Origin: Streptomyces sp. WAC08241 | GTDB taxonomy: Bacteria; Actinomycetota; Actinomycetes; Streptomycetales; Streptomycetaceae | NCBI GenBank assembly: GCA_007858575.1 | Contig: CP042279.1 | Span: 4,776,501-4,840,500 of the forward strand | DNA: 64,000 nucleotides | Direction: 5' to 3' | Part shown: in pieces, positions 31,718 through 49,972 of the stretch | How the letters are laid out: each line of letters starts with the position of its first letter | Numbering within the stretch: the first letter of the stretch is position 1 | Position numbers and translations under genes: made by a program | Notes under the pieces: model-generated | Told to the model about the DNA's origin: nothing | Databases searched by the model: none | Seen by the model: the letters and a program-made list of their open reading frames with translations, nothing else

Positions 31718-32090
31718 GGCTACTAGTAGTCCTTTGTCTCGTAACGCTCTGGACTCGGGGGCTCTCGTGACTCCGCCTCCGACCCACGCGGTCGGGCGTG
31801 TCGCGCTCCTCTACGCAGAAGTCCCTGAGGACTTCCCAACTAAGGGGCGCGGTCCCGAGAACCGCGGGCCGGGGGCAGAACACCCACCGAGTGCCTGGCC
31901 GGTACCCCGCTGACGCTTCCCAGAAGATTCCCGTACGTCCGCCCCTGAGAAGGAGCGACGAGTACTGTGGGACTCGCTTCCGGTCCTCCCGACGGGAGGC
32001 GCGCAGCATCGGCACTCAACCGAGCAACCCCGACAGTCTGCCATACGGGGCCATCCGGCCGCCAATCGGGGTCCAAGACTGTACCCCACG
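31718..32090 (-). promoter_or_regulatory. S10-operon leader and promoter region (373 bp without a gene)
   Basis: No coding potential. It contains, from the gene outward, the 25-nt element shared with the rpsL leader (31779-31803) and a 7-bp hairpin GAAGTCC/GGACTTC (31818-31835). A -10-like TACAGT lies near 32075. I could not identify a confident -35/-10 pair for rpsJ, so the promoter is not assigned. Confidence 0.5.
31779..31803 (-). promoter_or_regulatory. leader hairpin element shared with the str operon (S10 copy)
   Basis: A 25-nt segment identical at 24 positions to 39480-39504. On the transcribed strand it contains CCGACCGCGTGGGTCGG, a 6-bp stem with a 5-nt loop, 62-86 nt upstream of rpsJ. 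Confidence 0.7.
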
Positions 32091-32840
32091 TCACGTACAC
32101 CTATGCGCCGGGGCGCACGCTTCGACGCCGTGCGCCCCGCCCCCGCCCGGCAGGGACCGGTCCAGCAGCCGGGCGAGCCGGGCCGCCTCGGCCGCGTATC
32201 CCCGGTCGTGGACGAGGCGGAGCACGGACCGCACCTCGGCGAGGCGGGCCGCGCGCTCCTCCCCACGGGCAGGGCCCGCGTCCAGCCCCTCCACGATCGT
32301 CCGCCTGGCCCGGGCCACGTACCGCTCCAGGGTCTCCTCGGGCAGGTCGAAGAAGGCGGCGACCCGCGCGGGACCGAGGCCGCCGACGGCGCGCAGAACG
32401 AGCGCGGTCCGGGCGGCCCGGGGCAGGTCCGGGTGGCAGCAGAGCAGGAACAGCGAGAGCGGCCCTCCCAGACGTCCTCCCCGGAGCGCCCCGTCCCGCG
32501 TACGCCAGGATCGCGCGGTCCGTGAGCGCCGAGGCCCCGGCCTCGCCGCGCCGGCTCGCCTCCGCGCGGCGCACCCGGTCGATCAGCGCGCCGACGGCGG
32601 TGGTGAGCAGCCGACTGCGCTCGTAGGAGGGGACCCCCGCTCGGGCCACTCCCGGGCCGCCGCGACCAGGACCTCCTGGAAGACCTCCTCGCAGAGGTCG
32701 AAGTCGCCGAACCGGCCCACGAAGGCGGCGAGGACCTCCGGCGCGCACGCGCACAGCAGGTCCTCGACCTCCTCCGGCCCGGCCGCACGCCGGAGGAAGA
32801 CGTCCTCCCGGCCGCCGTGCCCCGCCCCGGTGCCGTTCAT
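32091..32840 (-). CDS. ECF42-like sigma factor lacking most of the C-terminal domain, frameshifted
   Basis: Region 2 (EEVEDLLCACAPEVLAAFVG, FDLCEEVFQEVLVAAAREWP), the LTTAVGALIDRVRRAEASRR segment, the ECF42 hallmark FLLCCHPDLPRAARTALVLR, and a region-4 helix-turn-helix (ARVAAFFDLPEETLERYVAR) are recognisable. The family normally continues with a long TPR-like C-terminal domain. Here only its first portion (LRLVHDRGYAAEAARLARLL) remains before the stop. Frame breaks near 32640 and 32470-32505 are probable base losses, and a further loss near the 3' G-run cannot be excluded. No DGPF/YCII-family gene, the usual ECF42 neighbour, adjoins. The ATG at 32840 is preceded by three VYEG-encoding repeats. 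Divergent from the PIG-L gene. Confidence 0.7.
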
Positions 32841-32851
32841 CCCGCCCTCCC

Positions 32852-32890
32852 CCTCGTACACGCGTCCCTCGTACACCCACCCTCGTACAC
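32852..32890. repeat. three direct repeats in the divergent promoter region
   Basis: CCTCGTACAC occurs at 32852-32861, 32867-32876 and 32881-32890 (15- and 14-bp spacing), directly upstream of the sigma-factor ATG and within the 131-bp gap to the divergent deacetylase gene. A possible regulator-binding array, or simple duplication. Confidence 0.6.
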
Positions 32891-32971
32891 GCACAACCTC
32901 TTCGCACAGATGTCCGTCTTACAGGCGTCCGTTTCCGCCGTCCCGGAGACCGCCGAGCGAAGGGCCCCGCA

Positions 32972-34952
32972 GTGCAGCACGTCCGACCCCGCCGCCGGGC
33001 GGTGCTCACCGCCGCCCTCGCCGTCACCGCGGCCGCCGCCGGGTGCTCCGTACCGGAGCCGCGCCGGAGCGCGCCGACCGCCGATCCGGCGCCGGGGAAG
33101 CCGATCGCGTCGGCACGGGCCCGCCGGGCGCTCCTGATGCAGTTCGCCGCGCACCCGGACGACGACCTGTACTTCATGAACCCGGACGCGCAGCGGCTGT
33201 TCGACGCGGGCGTCCCGCTCGTCTCCGTGTACGTGACGGCCGGCGAGCACACCGGCGTGAACCGGATCGCGGGGATGCCCGGGACGCCCCCGGACCGGGC
33301 GGCCTACTCCGCCGCCCGCCACCAGGGCCTGCGCCAGTCGTACGCGGCGGCGCTCGGCCTGCCGCTGTTCACCCCGTGGAAGCGGGGCACGCTGGCGCTC
33401 CCCGGCGGCCGGCGGGCCGAGGTCGACGTCCTCGCGCACGACGGGCGCCGGGTCGAACTGGTCTTCCTCAACCTGCCGATGCACACCCCCGCCGGTACAC
33501 GGCCCTGCCCGCGCTCTGGGAGGACCGCGCCCTGGAGCTGCGCACCCACCTGCCGGCCGGCTCCCCGTCACCCGGGCCGACACCTACGACTACGACGGCC
33601 TGGTCGGCGTCCTCGCCGGGCTGCTCGCCCGCTACCGGCCCACGGTGGTGCACACCCTGGACCCCGACCCGGACGTCCAGCACAGCGACGAGGCCACCCG
33701 GCGGCGCGACTCCGAGCAGCCCGGCTACGCCGACCACGGGGACCACACGGCGGTCGCCTGCTTCACCTGGGCGGCGCTGTGCCGCCGGGTCTCGGACGCG
33801 GTCCGGGACGGCGAGCCGATACCGGCGTTCACCACGACGGCCTTCCGCGGCTACTACAACCGGCACTGGCCCAAGAACCTCCCGCCGGGGGTCCTGAAGG
33901 AGAAGGCGGCCCGGCTCGTCCCGTACGGCGGCGACCCCTCCTGGCCGTGCGGGAACCCCTCGGGCTGCGGCGACTACGGCGTCGGCGGCGACCGCCCGCT
34001 GACCAACCGCAAGGGCTGGGTCCGCTCCACCCACCACCGCTGGCCCGGCGCCCGCCCGGCCCTCGCCGAGGAGCCGGACGGCCGGCTCGCGGCGTACGGG
34101 GTCCTGGGCCTGCGCGCGGTCCGCTGGCGCGAGTCGGCGCCCGGCGGTGCCTGGGGCGAGCCGGAGGACCTCGGCGGCGGCCCGCTCGTCCCGGCGCTCG
34201 GCTCCGCGGTCCTGCCCGACGGGCGGGTGCTGCTCCTCGGTGCGGTTCGCCGCGCTCGACGGGCACGGCGGCGCCAACCGGCGCGAGGTGGTGCTCCTCG
34301 AACAGCGCTCCCCGGCGGCCCGTTCCTCGCCTGGCGGGGCCTGGGGAACCCGGAGCGCGGGGACGACCGGGGCGCCGGCTCGGCTCCCCGGCGGCGGTCG
34401 CGGCCCCCGACGGCCGGGTCCACCTCTTCGTGCGGAACGCGGACAAGCGCCTCTCGACCCGGGTCCGGGCGGCGGACGGCTCCTGGGGCCCGTGGCGGAC
34501 GCTCCCCGGGGCCGAGGAGGTCCAGGACGGCCCGGCCGTCTCGGTGGACGCCGCGGGCCGCGTCCACGTGTACGCGGCGGGCCGGGAGTCCGTACGGCAC
34601 TGGTGGACGGACGGGAGCGGACGGAGCGGCTGCCGCTCTCCGGCTCCACGGTGGCGAGCGCGGACGGCGAGCTGTTCCACCGGCCCCCGGCGGACGCGCG
34701 GCTGCTCGGCCCGGCCGGCGACGCCGGTCTCGACGGGTACGGGGAGGTGGTCGCCGCGCGGTCGGCGGCGCTCGGCACGGTCCTGCTCGGCACGGACCCG
34801 CGCGGCCGCGCGGTGGTGCGGGCCGGCGGCCGGTCCCGGGTCCGTACGGCGAAGGGCGGGCGGCGGCCCCGGCCGCGCTGCACCTGGGGGCGCGGGGCGC
34901 GACCGTGGTGGGGCTCGGTGCGGACGGACGCCCGTGGAGCTGGCGGCCGTAG
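32972..34952 (+). CDS. PIG-L family deacetylase lipoprotein with C-terminal repeat domain, frameshifted
   Basis: Exported protein: an N-terminal basic stretch RPRRRA, a hydrophobic segment and the lipobox AAAGC at about residue 24. The PIG-L/LmbE zinc deacetylase domain follows, with [13 protein letters not shown] (metal ligands and base), [12 protein letters not shown], and the distal His motif [11 protein letters not shown]. The substrate is probably an N-acetylated sugar or glycolipid. The C-terminal half ([51 protein letters not shown]) looks like WD/lectin-like beta-propeller repeats seen in secreted actinobacterial proteins. Bases are missing near 33496, 33566, 34245, 34370, 34618 and 34860. 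Start GTG 32972. It lies in the gap between the S10 and str operons. Confidence 0.8.
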
Positions 34953-35007
34953 CGGAACCGACGGCCCTGGGAACGCGCGGGCCTCGAAGAAGGCCCCGGG
35001 AACGCGA

Positions 35008-35039
35008 GGAGGCCCCGCACCTTTCGGTGCGGGGCCTCC
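35008..35039. terminator. bidirectional terminator between PIG-L gene and tuf
   Basis: A perfect 14-bp stem (35008-35021 with 35026-35039, GGAGGCCCCGCACC) with a TTTC loop, between the convergent ends at 34952 and 35086. It ends the str operon from the right. Confidence 0.95.
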
Positions 35040-35085
35040 CCCTAACTGCTCGGCGACTCCTGCGAGTCACCAGGTCAGTTCAAGA

Positions 35086-36279
<1,194 letters not shown>

Positions 36280-36353
36280 TGGGGGTCCTCCTGGAGTGGT
36301 TCTGAACGCCTTGCTTCATCGGCGCCAGGTGATCTTTGCTGGGATGCCAGTCG

Positions 36354-36395
36354 ACCGGGGCCCGATTCCTCGGGTTTCGGGGGCCGGGCCCCGGT
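36354..36395 (-). promoter_or_regulatory. inverted repeat in the fusA-tuf spacer
   Basis: Perfect 11-bp arms (36354-36364 ACCGGGGCCCG with 36385-36395) and a 20-nt loop, 75-116 nt upstream of tuf. A TTGACA lies just outside (36407-36402, minus strand), without a matching -10. Candidate attenuator or regulatory hairpin for tuf. Confidence 0.6.
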
Positions 36396-36431
36396 GACTG
36401 GTGTCAAGCCTAAAGCGTGGACTCGGAAGAG

Positions 36432-38551
<2,120 letters not shown>

Positions 38552-38588
38552 ATCGGCTCAGTCTTCTCGGTCTCGATGTGGGTTGCGA

Positions 38589-39058
38589 CTACCAGCGGTA
38601 GTGCGCGAAGGCCTTGTTGGACTCGGCCATCTTGTGCGTGTCCTCACGCTTCTTGACGGCAGCACCGAGGCCGTTCGAGGCGTCGAGGAGCTCGTTCATG
38701 AGGCGCTCGGTCATGGTCTTCTCGCGACGGGCGCGGGAGTAACCGACGAGCCAGCGGAGGGCGAGCGTGGACGCGCGGCCCGGCTTGACCTCGATCGGCA
38801 CCTGGTAGGTGGCGCCACCGACACGGCGGGACTTGACCTCGAGGGCCGGCTTGACGTTCTCCAGCGCGCGCTTCAGCGTGATGACCGGGTCCTGGCCGGT
38901 CTTCTCGCGAAGACCCTCCATGGCGCCGTACACGATGCGCTCGGCGGTGGAACGCTTGCCGTCCAGCAGGATCTTGTTGATCAGCGAGGTGACAAGAGGA
39001 GAGCTGTAGACCGGGTCGATGATGACCGGGCGCTTCGGGCGGGGCCCTTACGAGGCAT
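38589..39058 (-). CDS. rpsG: 30S ribosomal protein S7 (uS7), frameshifted near start
   Basis: About 156 aa. [20 protein letters not shown] (one C missing near 39033), [40 protein letters not shown], ending [14 protein letters not shown]. Nucleates the 30S head. ATG 39056-39058 is 2 nt past the rpsL stop. Confidence 0.98.
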
Positions 39059-39060
39059 TC

Positions 39061-39429
39061 TTACTTCTCCTTCTTGGCGCCGTAGCGGCTGCGAGCCTGC
39101 TTACGGTTCTTGACGCCCTGCGTGTCGAGGAACCGCGGATGATCTTGTAGCGAACACCCGGCAGGTCCTTCACACGGCCACGCGCACGAGCACGATGGAG
39201 TGCTCCTGCAGGTTGTGACCCTCACCCGGGATGTAGGCCGTGACCTCGATGCCGGAGGTCAGACGCACACGCGCGACCTTACGGAGGGCCGAGTTCGGCT
39301 TCTTCGGGGTGGTCGTGAACACACGCGTGCAGACGCCGCGACGCTGAGGGAACCCTCGAGTGCGGGCGTCTTGTTCTTCTCGACCTTGTCCTGCCGGCCC
39401 TTACGGACCAGCTGCTGGATCGTAGGCAC
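39061..39429 (-). CDS. rpsL: 30S ribosomal protein S12 (uS12), frameshifted
   Basis: About 123 aa. GTG start at 39427-39429: [20 protein letters not shown], then [40 protein letters not shown] and [20 protein letters not shown]. The decoding-site lysines altered in streptomycin-resistant mutants (the TPKKPN lysine and the RVKDLPG lysine) are wild type. Three separate bases are missing (near 39355, 39185 and 39137), so the total length is still a multiple of three. First gene of the str operon. Confidence 0.97.
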
Positions 39430-39479
39430 TACTTCTCCGGTTTCTGTGTGCCGTCGGTACAACTAACCTGGAACATTCA

Positions 39480-39504
39480 CCGACCCACGCGGTCGGGTGT
39501 GTCG
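39480..39504 (-). promoter_or_regulatory. leader hairpin element shared with the S10 operon (str copy)
   Basis: 24 of 25 nt identical to 31779-31803; contains CCGACCGCGTGGGTCGG on the transcribed strand, 51-75 nt upstream of rpsL. Confidence 0.7.
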
Positions 39505-39621
39505 AATCTCGCGGGCCCCCATCGAGGATGGAGGAGCGAGGATCACGGTGGCCGGTGCGGAACTCGCCGTGCGGTTGAGGACACGCACACGAGCCCAGGC
39601 ACACCCCAGGCACAAGGCTTG

Positions 39622-39650
39622 AGCGTACCTACCGCACGGACTCCGGTCAA
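39622..39650 (-). promoter_or_regulatory. promoter of the str operon
   Basis: Minus strand TTGACC (39650-39645), a 17-bp spacer, TACGCT (39627-39622), an excellent match to the housekeeping sigma consensus. The predicted start near 39615 gives a leader of about 185 nt that includes the shared hairpin. Confidence 0.85.
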
Positions 39651-39718
39651 AACAAATGCCCACGCGCACATGATCACGACGCGGGACGGCTGCCCTCACC
39701 CCTCCCCCGCCCCGCCCC

Positions 39719-40552
39719 TCACCCCGCCAGGAAGCGGTGCAGGGAGCCGGTGAGGGCGCCGGCGAAGGCCTCCCGGACCTCCTCGGAGACCCGGTCGAGG
39801 GAGAGGTACGGATTGAGGTCCTCCAGCTCGACCAGGAGCAGCCCGCCGTCGGGCGCCCGGCAGGCGTCGACGCGCTGGATCCCGTGCCCGAGGGCGTTCC
39901 AGTCCACGAAGCGCCGCGCGAAGGCCAGGTCGTCCGGGGACGGCTCGTACGGCTCCAGGACCCAGCGGCGCCCCGGATCGGGGGCGTACAGGGCGTACTG
40001 GAAGAGGTCGTCGACGAAGTAGAACGAGACCTCGTACCGGAAGTCGATCCGGGGCTGGACCAGGAGCTCCCCGGCCGCCCCGTCGAGGAGGCCGAGCTCC
40101 CCGTACGGGACGAAGCGCAGGCCCTCGGAGTCGGCCCCGTCCCGGGCTTGACCGCGTACTCCGCGGCCTCCGGCAGCCCCTCCAGGTCCCCGGCCCGGTC
40201 GACGGTGGGAATGACCGGGAGACCGGCGGCCGTCAGTTCGAGGAGGTACCCTTGCCCGCCATGTCGCCGCGCCCGTGGAGCGGGTTGTAGACCCGGGTGC
40301 CGAGGGCCAGGGCCCGCTCGCGGAAGGCCGCGTACGCCTCCCGGTGGGCGAGCACCGGGCCGCTGTTGCGCACCACGACCGCGTCGAAGGCGTCCATGAG
40401 GGCGGCGGCGTCCCGCGGGTGGCAGAGGGCCAGGTCGAAGTCCTCCCGCAGCCGGGCGGTGAGCGCCACGTCCTCGTCGCCGTAGCGCCTCCCCCGGGCC
40501 GGATAGGCGAGGTCGGTGACGTACAGCAGACGGGGGCGGGGCGGGCGGGCAC
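39719..40552 (-). CDS. ATP-grasp-like protein of unknown function, frameshifted
   Basis: About 278 aa. PRLLYVTDLAYPARGRRYGD at the start, ELTAAGLPVIPTVDRAGDLE and AAEYAVKPGTG (ATP-grasp lysine region), LLVQPRIDFRYEVSFYFVDD, and a metal-binding end GGLLLVELEDLNPYLSLD. The order fits an ATP-dependent carboxylate-amine ligase fold similar to glutathione-synthetase-type or RimK-like enzymes. The substrate is unknown. Start GTG 40550-40552. Bases are missing near 40530, 40250 and 40145. It lies between the rpoC terminator and the str promoter on the same strand and is probably transcribed alone. Confidence 0.7.
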   Translation of the reverse strand: MPARPAPVCCTSPTSPIRPGGGATATRTWRSPPGCGRTSTWPSATRGTPPPSWTPSTRSWCATAARCSPTGRRTRPSASGPWPSAPGSTTRSTGAATWRARVPPRTDGRRSPGHSHRRPGRGPGGAAGGRGVRGQARDGADSEGLRFVPYGELGLLDGAAGELLVQPRIDFRYEVSFYFVDDLFQYALYAPDPGRRWVLEPYEPSPDDLAFARRFVDWNALGHGIQRVDACRAPDGGLLLVELEDLNPYLSLDRVSEEVREAFAGALTGSLHRFLAG

Positions 40553-40605
40553 GGGGCGGCTCCTCGGTCGGACGGGGCCGCCAACCTACCGAAGCCGCCG
40601 AAACC

Positions 40606-40648
40606 GCCGAGGGCGGCCACCCCGTGACCGGGATGGCCGCCCTCGGGC
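40606..40648 (-). terminator. terminator of the rpoBC operon
   Basis: A perfect 13-bp stem (40607-40619 CCGAGGGCGGCCA with 40634-40646) enclosing a short GC extension, 15 bp past the rpoC stop. Confidence 0.93.
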
Positions 40649-40662
40649 GTCAAGCGACTCGC

Positions 40663-44564
<3,902 letters not shown>

Positions 44565-44655
44565 TCAATCCCTCTCAGGGTTGTAAGGCTGTGGGTCTGA
44601 TACGGGGTTCTGGGGCCGGCGGGGGACCTTCACGGGTCCCCCGGCCGGACTCCCG

Positions 44656-48136
<3,481 letters not shown>

Positions 48137-48693
48137 GAGGGGTCCTTCCGAGGGCTCGGACTCACTACGCGCGTACCGGTCCCCAGCAGAGCTTCATGGC
48201 AGACGTTTCCTGAGATGACCGAAAGGCCAGGTCAGAAGGGGTCGGTCGATGAAGCGGATGCGAAGGTATGCCCCTGGTGACGGGCAGGGGCAGCTAACAG
48301 GCAGCGCAAAGGGTCAGTGTAGCCACTTGGCTCACTGATGTCCAGGGCGAGTTCTTCGCGACCCTCGTTGCTCTCAACTCCGCGCTACTTCAGCCGTGCG
48401 GCGCACCTCGATACTGCCCGTTCCGCCGTCGATCCATGCCTCGGATGTGGATCGTTGTGACGACGCGTCCTGAGAATTGCGCGCTCCGTGCGGTTCGTCA
48501 AGGGGCCCCGTCCCGCGGGGCGCACGGCGAAGATCACCATACTCCGCTTCCGGCGCCCCTCCGGACGCCCGCCACGCCCGTGTCTGGGAACGCCGAAAGG
48601 CGACCACCCATGTGGATGATCGCTTCGGTGCTCCCGCGTTACACGGAACGCGTCGCGCGGGAGCGAGAGTCGGCTCGGTGAACCGAAACGGCC
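48137..48693 (-). promoter_or_regulatory. rplL-rpoB intergenic region (557 bp without a gene)
   Basis: No credible ORF. It contains the rpoB promoter (48473-48501), an 8-bp hairpin TGCCCCTG/CAGGGGCA (48269-48292) in the rpoB leader, and a weak 6-bp hairpin CGCGTT/AACGCG (48635-48652) just past rplL that could partly terminate rplJL transcripts. Confidence 0.55.
48473..48501 (-). promoter_or_regulatory. rpoB promoter
   Basis: Minus strand TTGACG (48501-48496), a 17-bp spacer, AATTCT (48478-48473). The -35 is strong and the -10 imperfect. The start would lie near 48466, leaving a leader of about 330 nt before the TTG codon. Confidence 0.55.
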
Positions 48694-49080
48694 TTACTTG
48701 ACCGTGGCGGAGGCGCCGGCGGCCTTGAGGGACTCGGCGGCCTTCTCGGCGACGTCCTTCGCGACCTTCTCGAGGACCGGCTTCGGGGCGCCGTCGACGA
48801 GGTCCTTGGCCTCCTTGAGGCCCAGGGAGGTGAGCTCGCGCACGACCTTGATGACCTGGATCTTCTTGTCGCCGGCACCCTCGAGGATGACGTCGAACTC
48901 GTCCTGCTCCTCGACGGCGGCGGCGGCGTCGCCACCACCCTGACCCGGAGCGGCGACGGCGACGGCCGCGGCGGCGGTGACGTCGAACTTCTCCTCGAAG
49001 GCCTTCACGAACTCGGAGAGCTCGATGAGGGTGAGCTCCTCGAACTGGGCGAGGAGTTCGTCCTGGGTGAGCTTCGCCAT
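48694..49080 (-). CDS. rplL: 50S ribosomal protein L7/L12 (bL12)
   Basis: Intact 128 aa, [20 protein letters not shown] ... [16 protein letters not shown]-terminal dimerisation helices, an Ala/Gly hinge ([16 protein letters not shown]), then the globular factor-binding domain with [20 protein letters not shown]. Stalk protein recruiting EF-G and EF-Tu. ATG 49078-49080. Confidence 0.99.
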   Translation of the reverse strand: MAKLTQDELLAQFEELTLIELSEFVKAFEEKFDVTAAAAVAVAAPGQGGGDAAAAVEEQDEFDVILEGAGDKKIQVIKVVRELTSLGLKEAKDLVDGAPKPVLEKVAKDVAEKAAESLKAAGASATVK

Positions 49081-49152
49081 GATGGGCGATCCTTCCACTA
49101 ATTCGGCAGGTGCCGGAGGTGTGTAGAGGCGGGCGTACTGTCGGCCCGCTGC

Positions 49153-49178
49153 GATCCGCGCACTAGGCGGCGCGGATC
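49153..49178 (-). promoter_or_regulatory. hairpin in the rplJ-rplL spacer
   Basis: A perfect 9-bp stem (49153-49161 GATCCGCGC with 49170-49178) and an 8-nt loop, 15 nt past the rplJ stop. Possible RNA-processing or attenuation site adjusting the 1:4 L10:L12 ratio. Confidence 0.5.
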
Positions 49179-49193
49179 AATGCGCGAGCCGAA

Positions 49194-49723
49194 TTACTCG
49201 GCACCGCCCTGCTCGGCGAGCTTGACGCGAAGCGCCTCGCGGTGCGGACGAACTTCGACGGCAGCGCCTGGAAGAGCGAGGCAGCCTGGGACTGCTTGCC
49301 CTTGAACGCGCCGGCCAGCTTGCTGAGCAGAACCTCGCGGGACTCGAGGTCCGCGAGCTTCTTGATCTCATCCGCGGAGAGCGCCTTACCGTCAAGGACA
49401 CCGCCCTTGATGATGAGGTTCGGGTTCTCCTTGGCGAAGTCACGCAGGGCCTTCGCCGACTCCACCGGGTCACCGGTGACGAAGGCGACCGCGGTCGGAC
49501 CAGCGAAGTGCTCGTCCAGCGCGGTGATCCCGGCCTGGTTGGCCGCAATCTTGGTCAGCGTGTTCTTCACCACGGCGTACTGGGCGTTCTCACCGAGCGA
49601 ACGACGCAGCGTCTTGAGCTGCGCGACGGTGAGACCCCGGTACTCGGTCAGCACAGCGGCGTTCGAGCTGCGGAACTGGTCCTCCAGCTCGGCCACCGAG
49701 GCAGCCTTGTCGGGCCTTGCCAT
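49194..49723 (-). CDS. rplJ: 50S ribosomal protein L10 (uL10), frameshifted near C-terminus
   Basis: About 176 aa. [75 protein letters not shown]. One base is missing near 49238; the restored end is KLAEQGGAE at TAA 49194-49196. Base of the L7/L12 stalk. Its own leader (49724-49935) contains GC-rich complementary stretches such as CCCCGTGCGCC / GCGCCCGGGGC, the expected site of L10 autoregulation. Confidence 0.97.
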
Positions 49724-49941
49724 AAGCGTCGGCCTCCTTCCGGGTGATGGGACCGCTCGGAAGGGGCTGAACAAACAAACGCCCCGGGCGCAGGCGCACG
49801 GGGCTCAGCTCGACCGTTTCACAAGGAATCGGGAACTCTTCCACAGTCACCTGCGCGGGTCGTTCGCATCTCTCAGCGAATCCTTCGGCCACCGCACCCG
49901 AACGGGCGCAGAGACGACCAGCGGTCTTTGGCTTCTGTGGA

Positions 49942-49971
49942 AGAGTACGCGACCGGATCGGCCCGGGGCAA
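49942..49971 (-). promoter_or_regulatory. promoter of rplJ-rplL
   Basis: Minus strand TTGCCC (49971-49966), an 18-bp spacer, TACTCT (49947-49942). The start near 49935 gives a leader of about 210 nt, consistent with an L10-leader RNA. Confidence 0.7.
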
Positions 49972-49972
49972 A

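Noticed and set aside
32030-32090. TACAGT near 32075 as the rpsJ promoter
   Set aside because: No acceptable -35 at the right spacing, so the promoter was left unassigned.
36402-36407. TTGACA as a tuf promoter
   Set aside because: No TANNNT-like -10 lies 16-19 bp downstream; recorded only as an orphan -35.
39200-39360. Streptomycin-resistance mutation in rpsL
   Set aside because: Both diagnostic lysines (TPKKPN and RVKDLPG) are wild type after frame correction.
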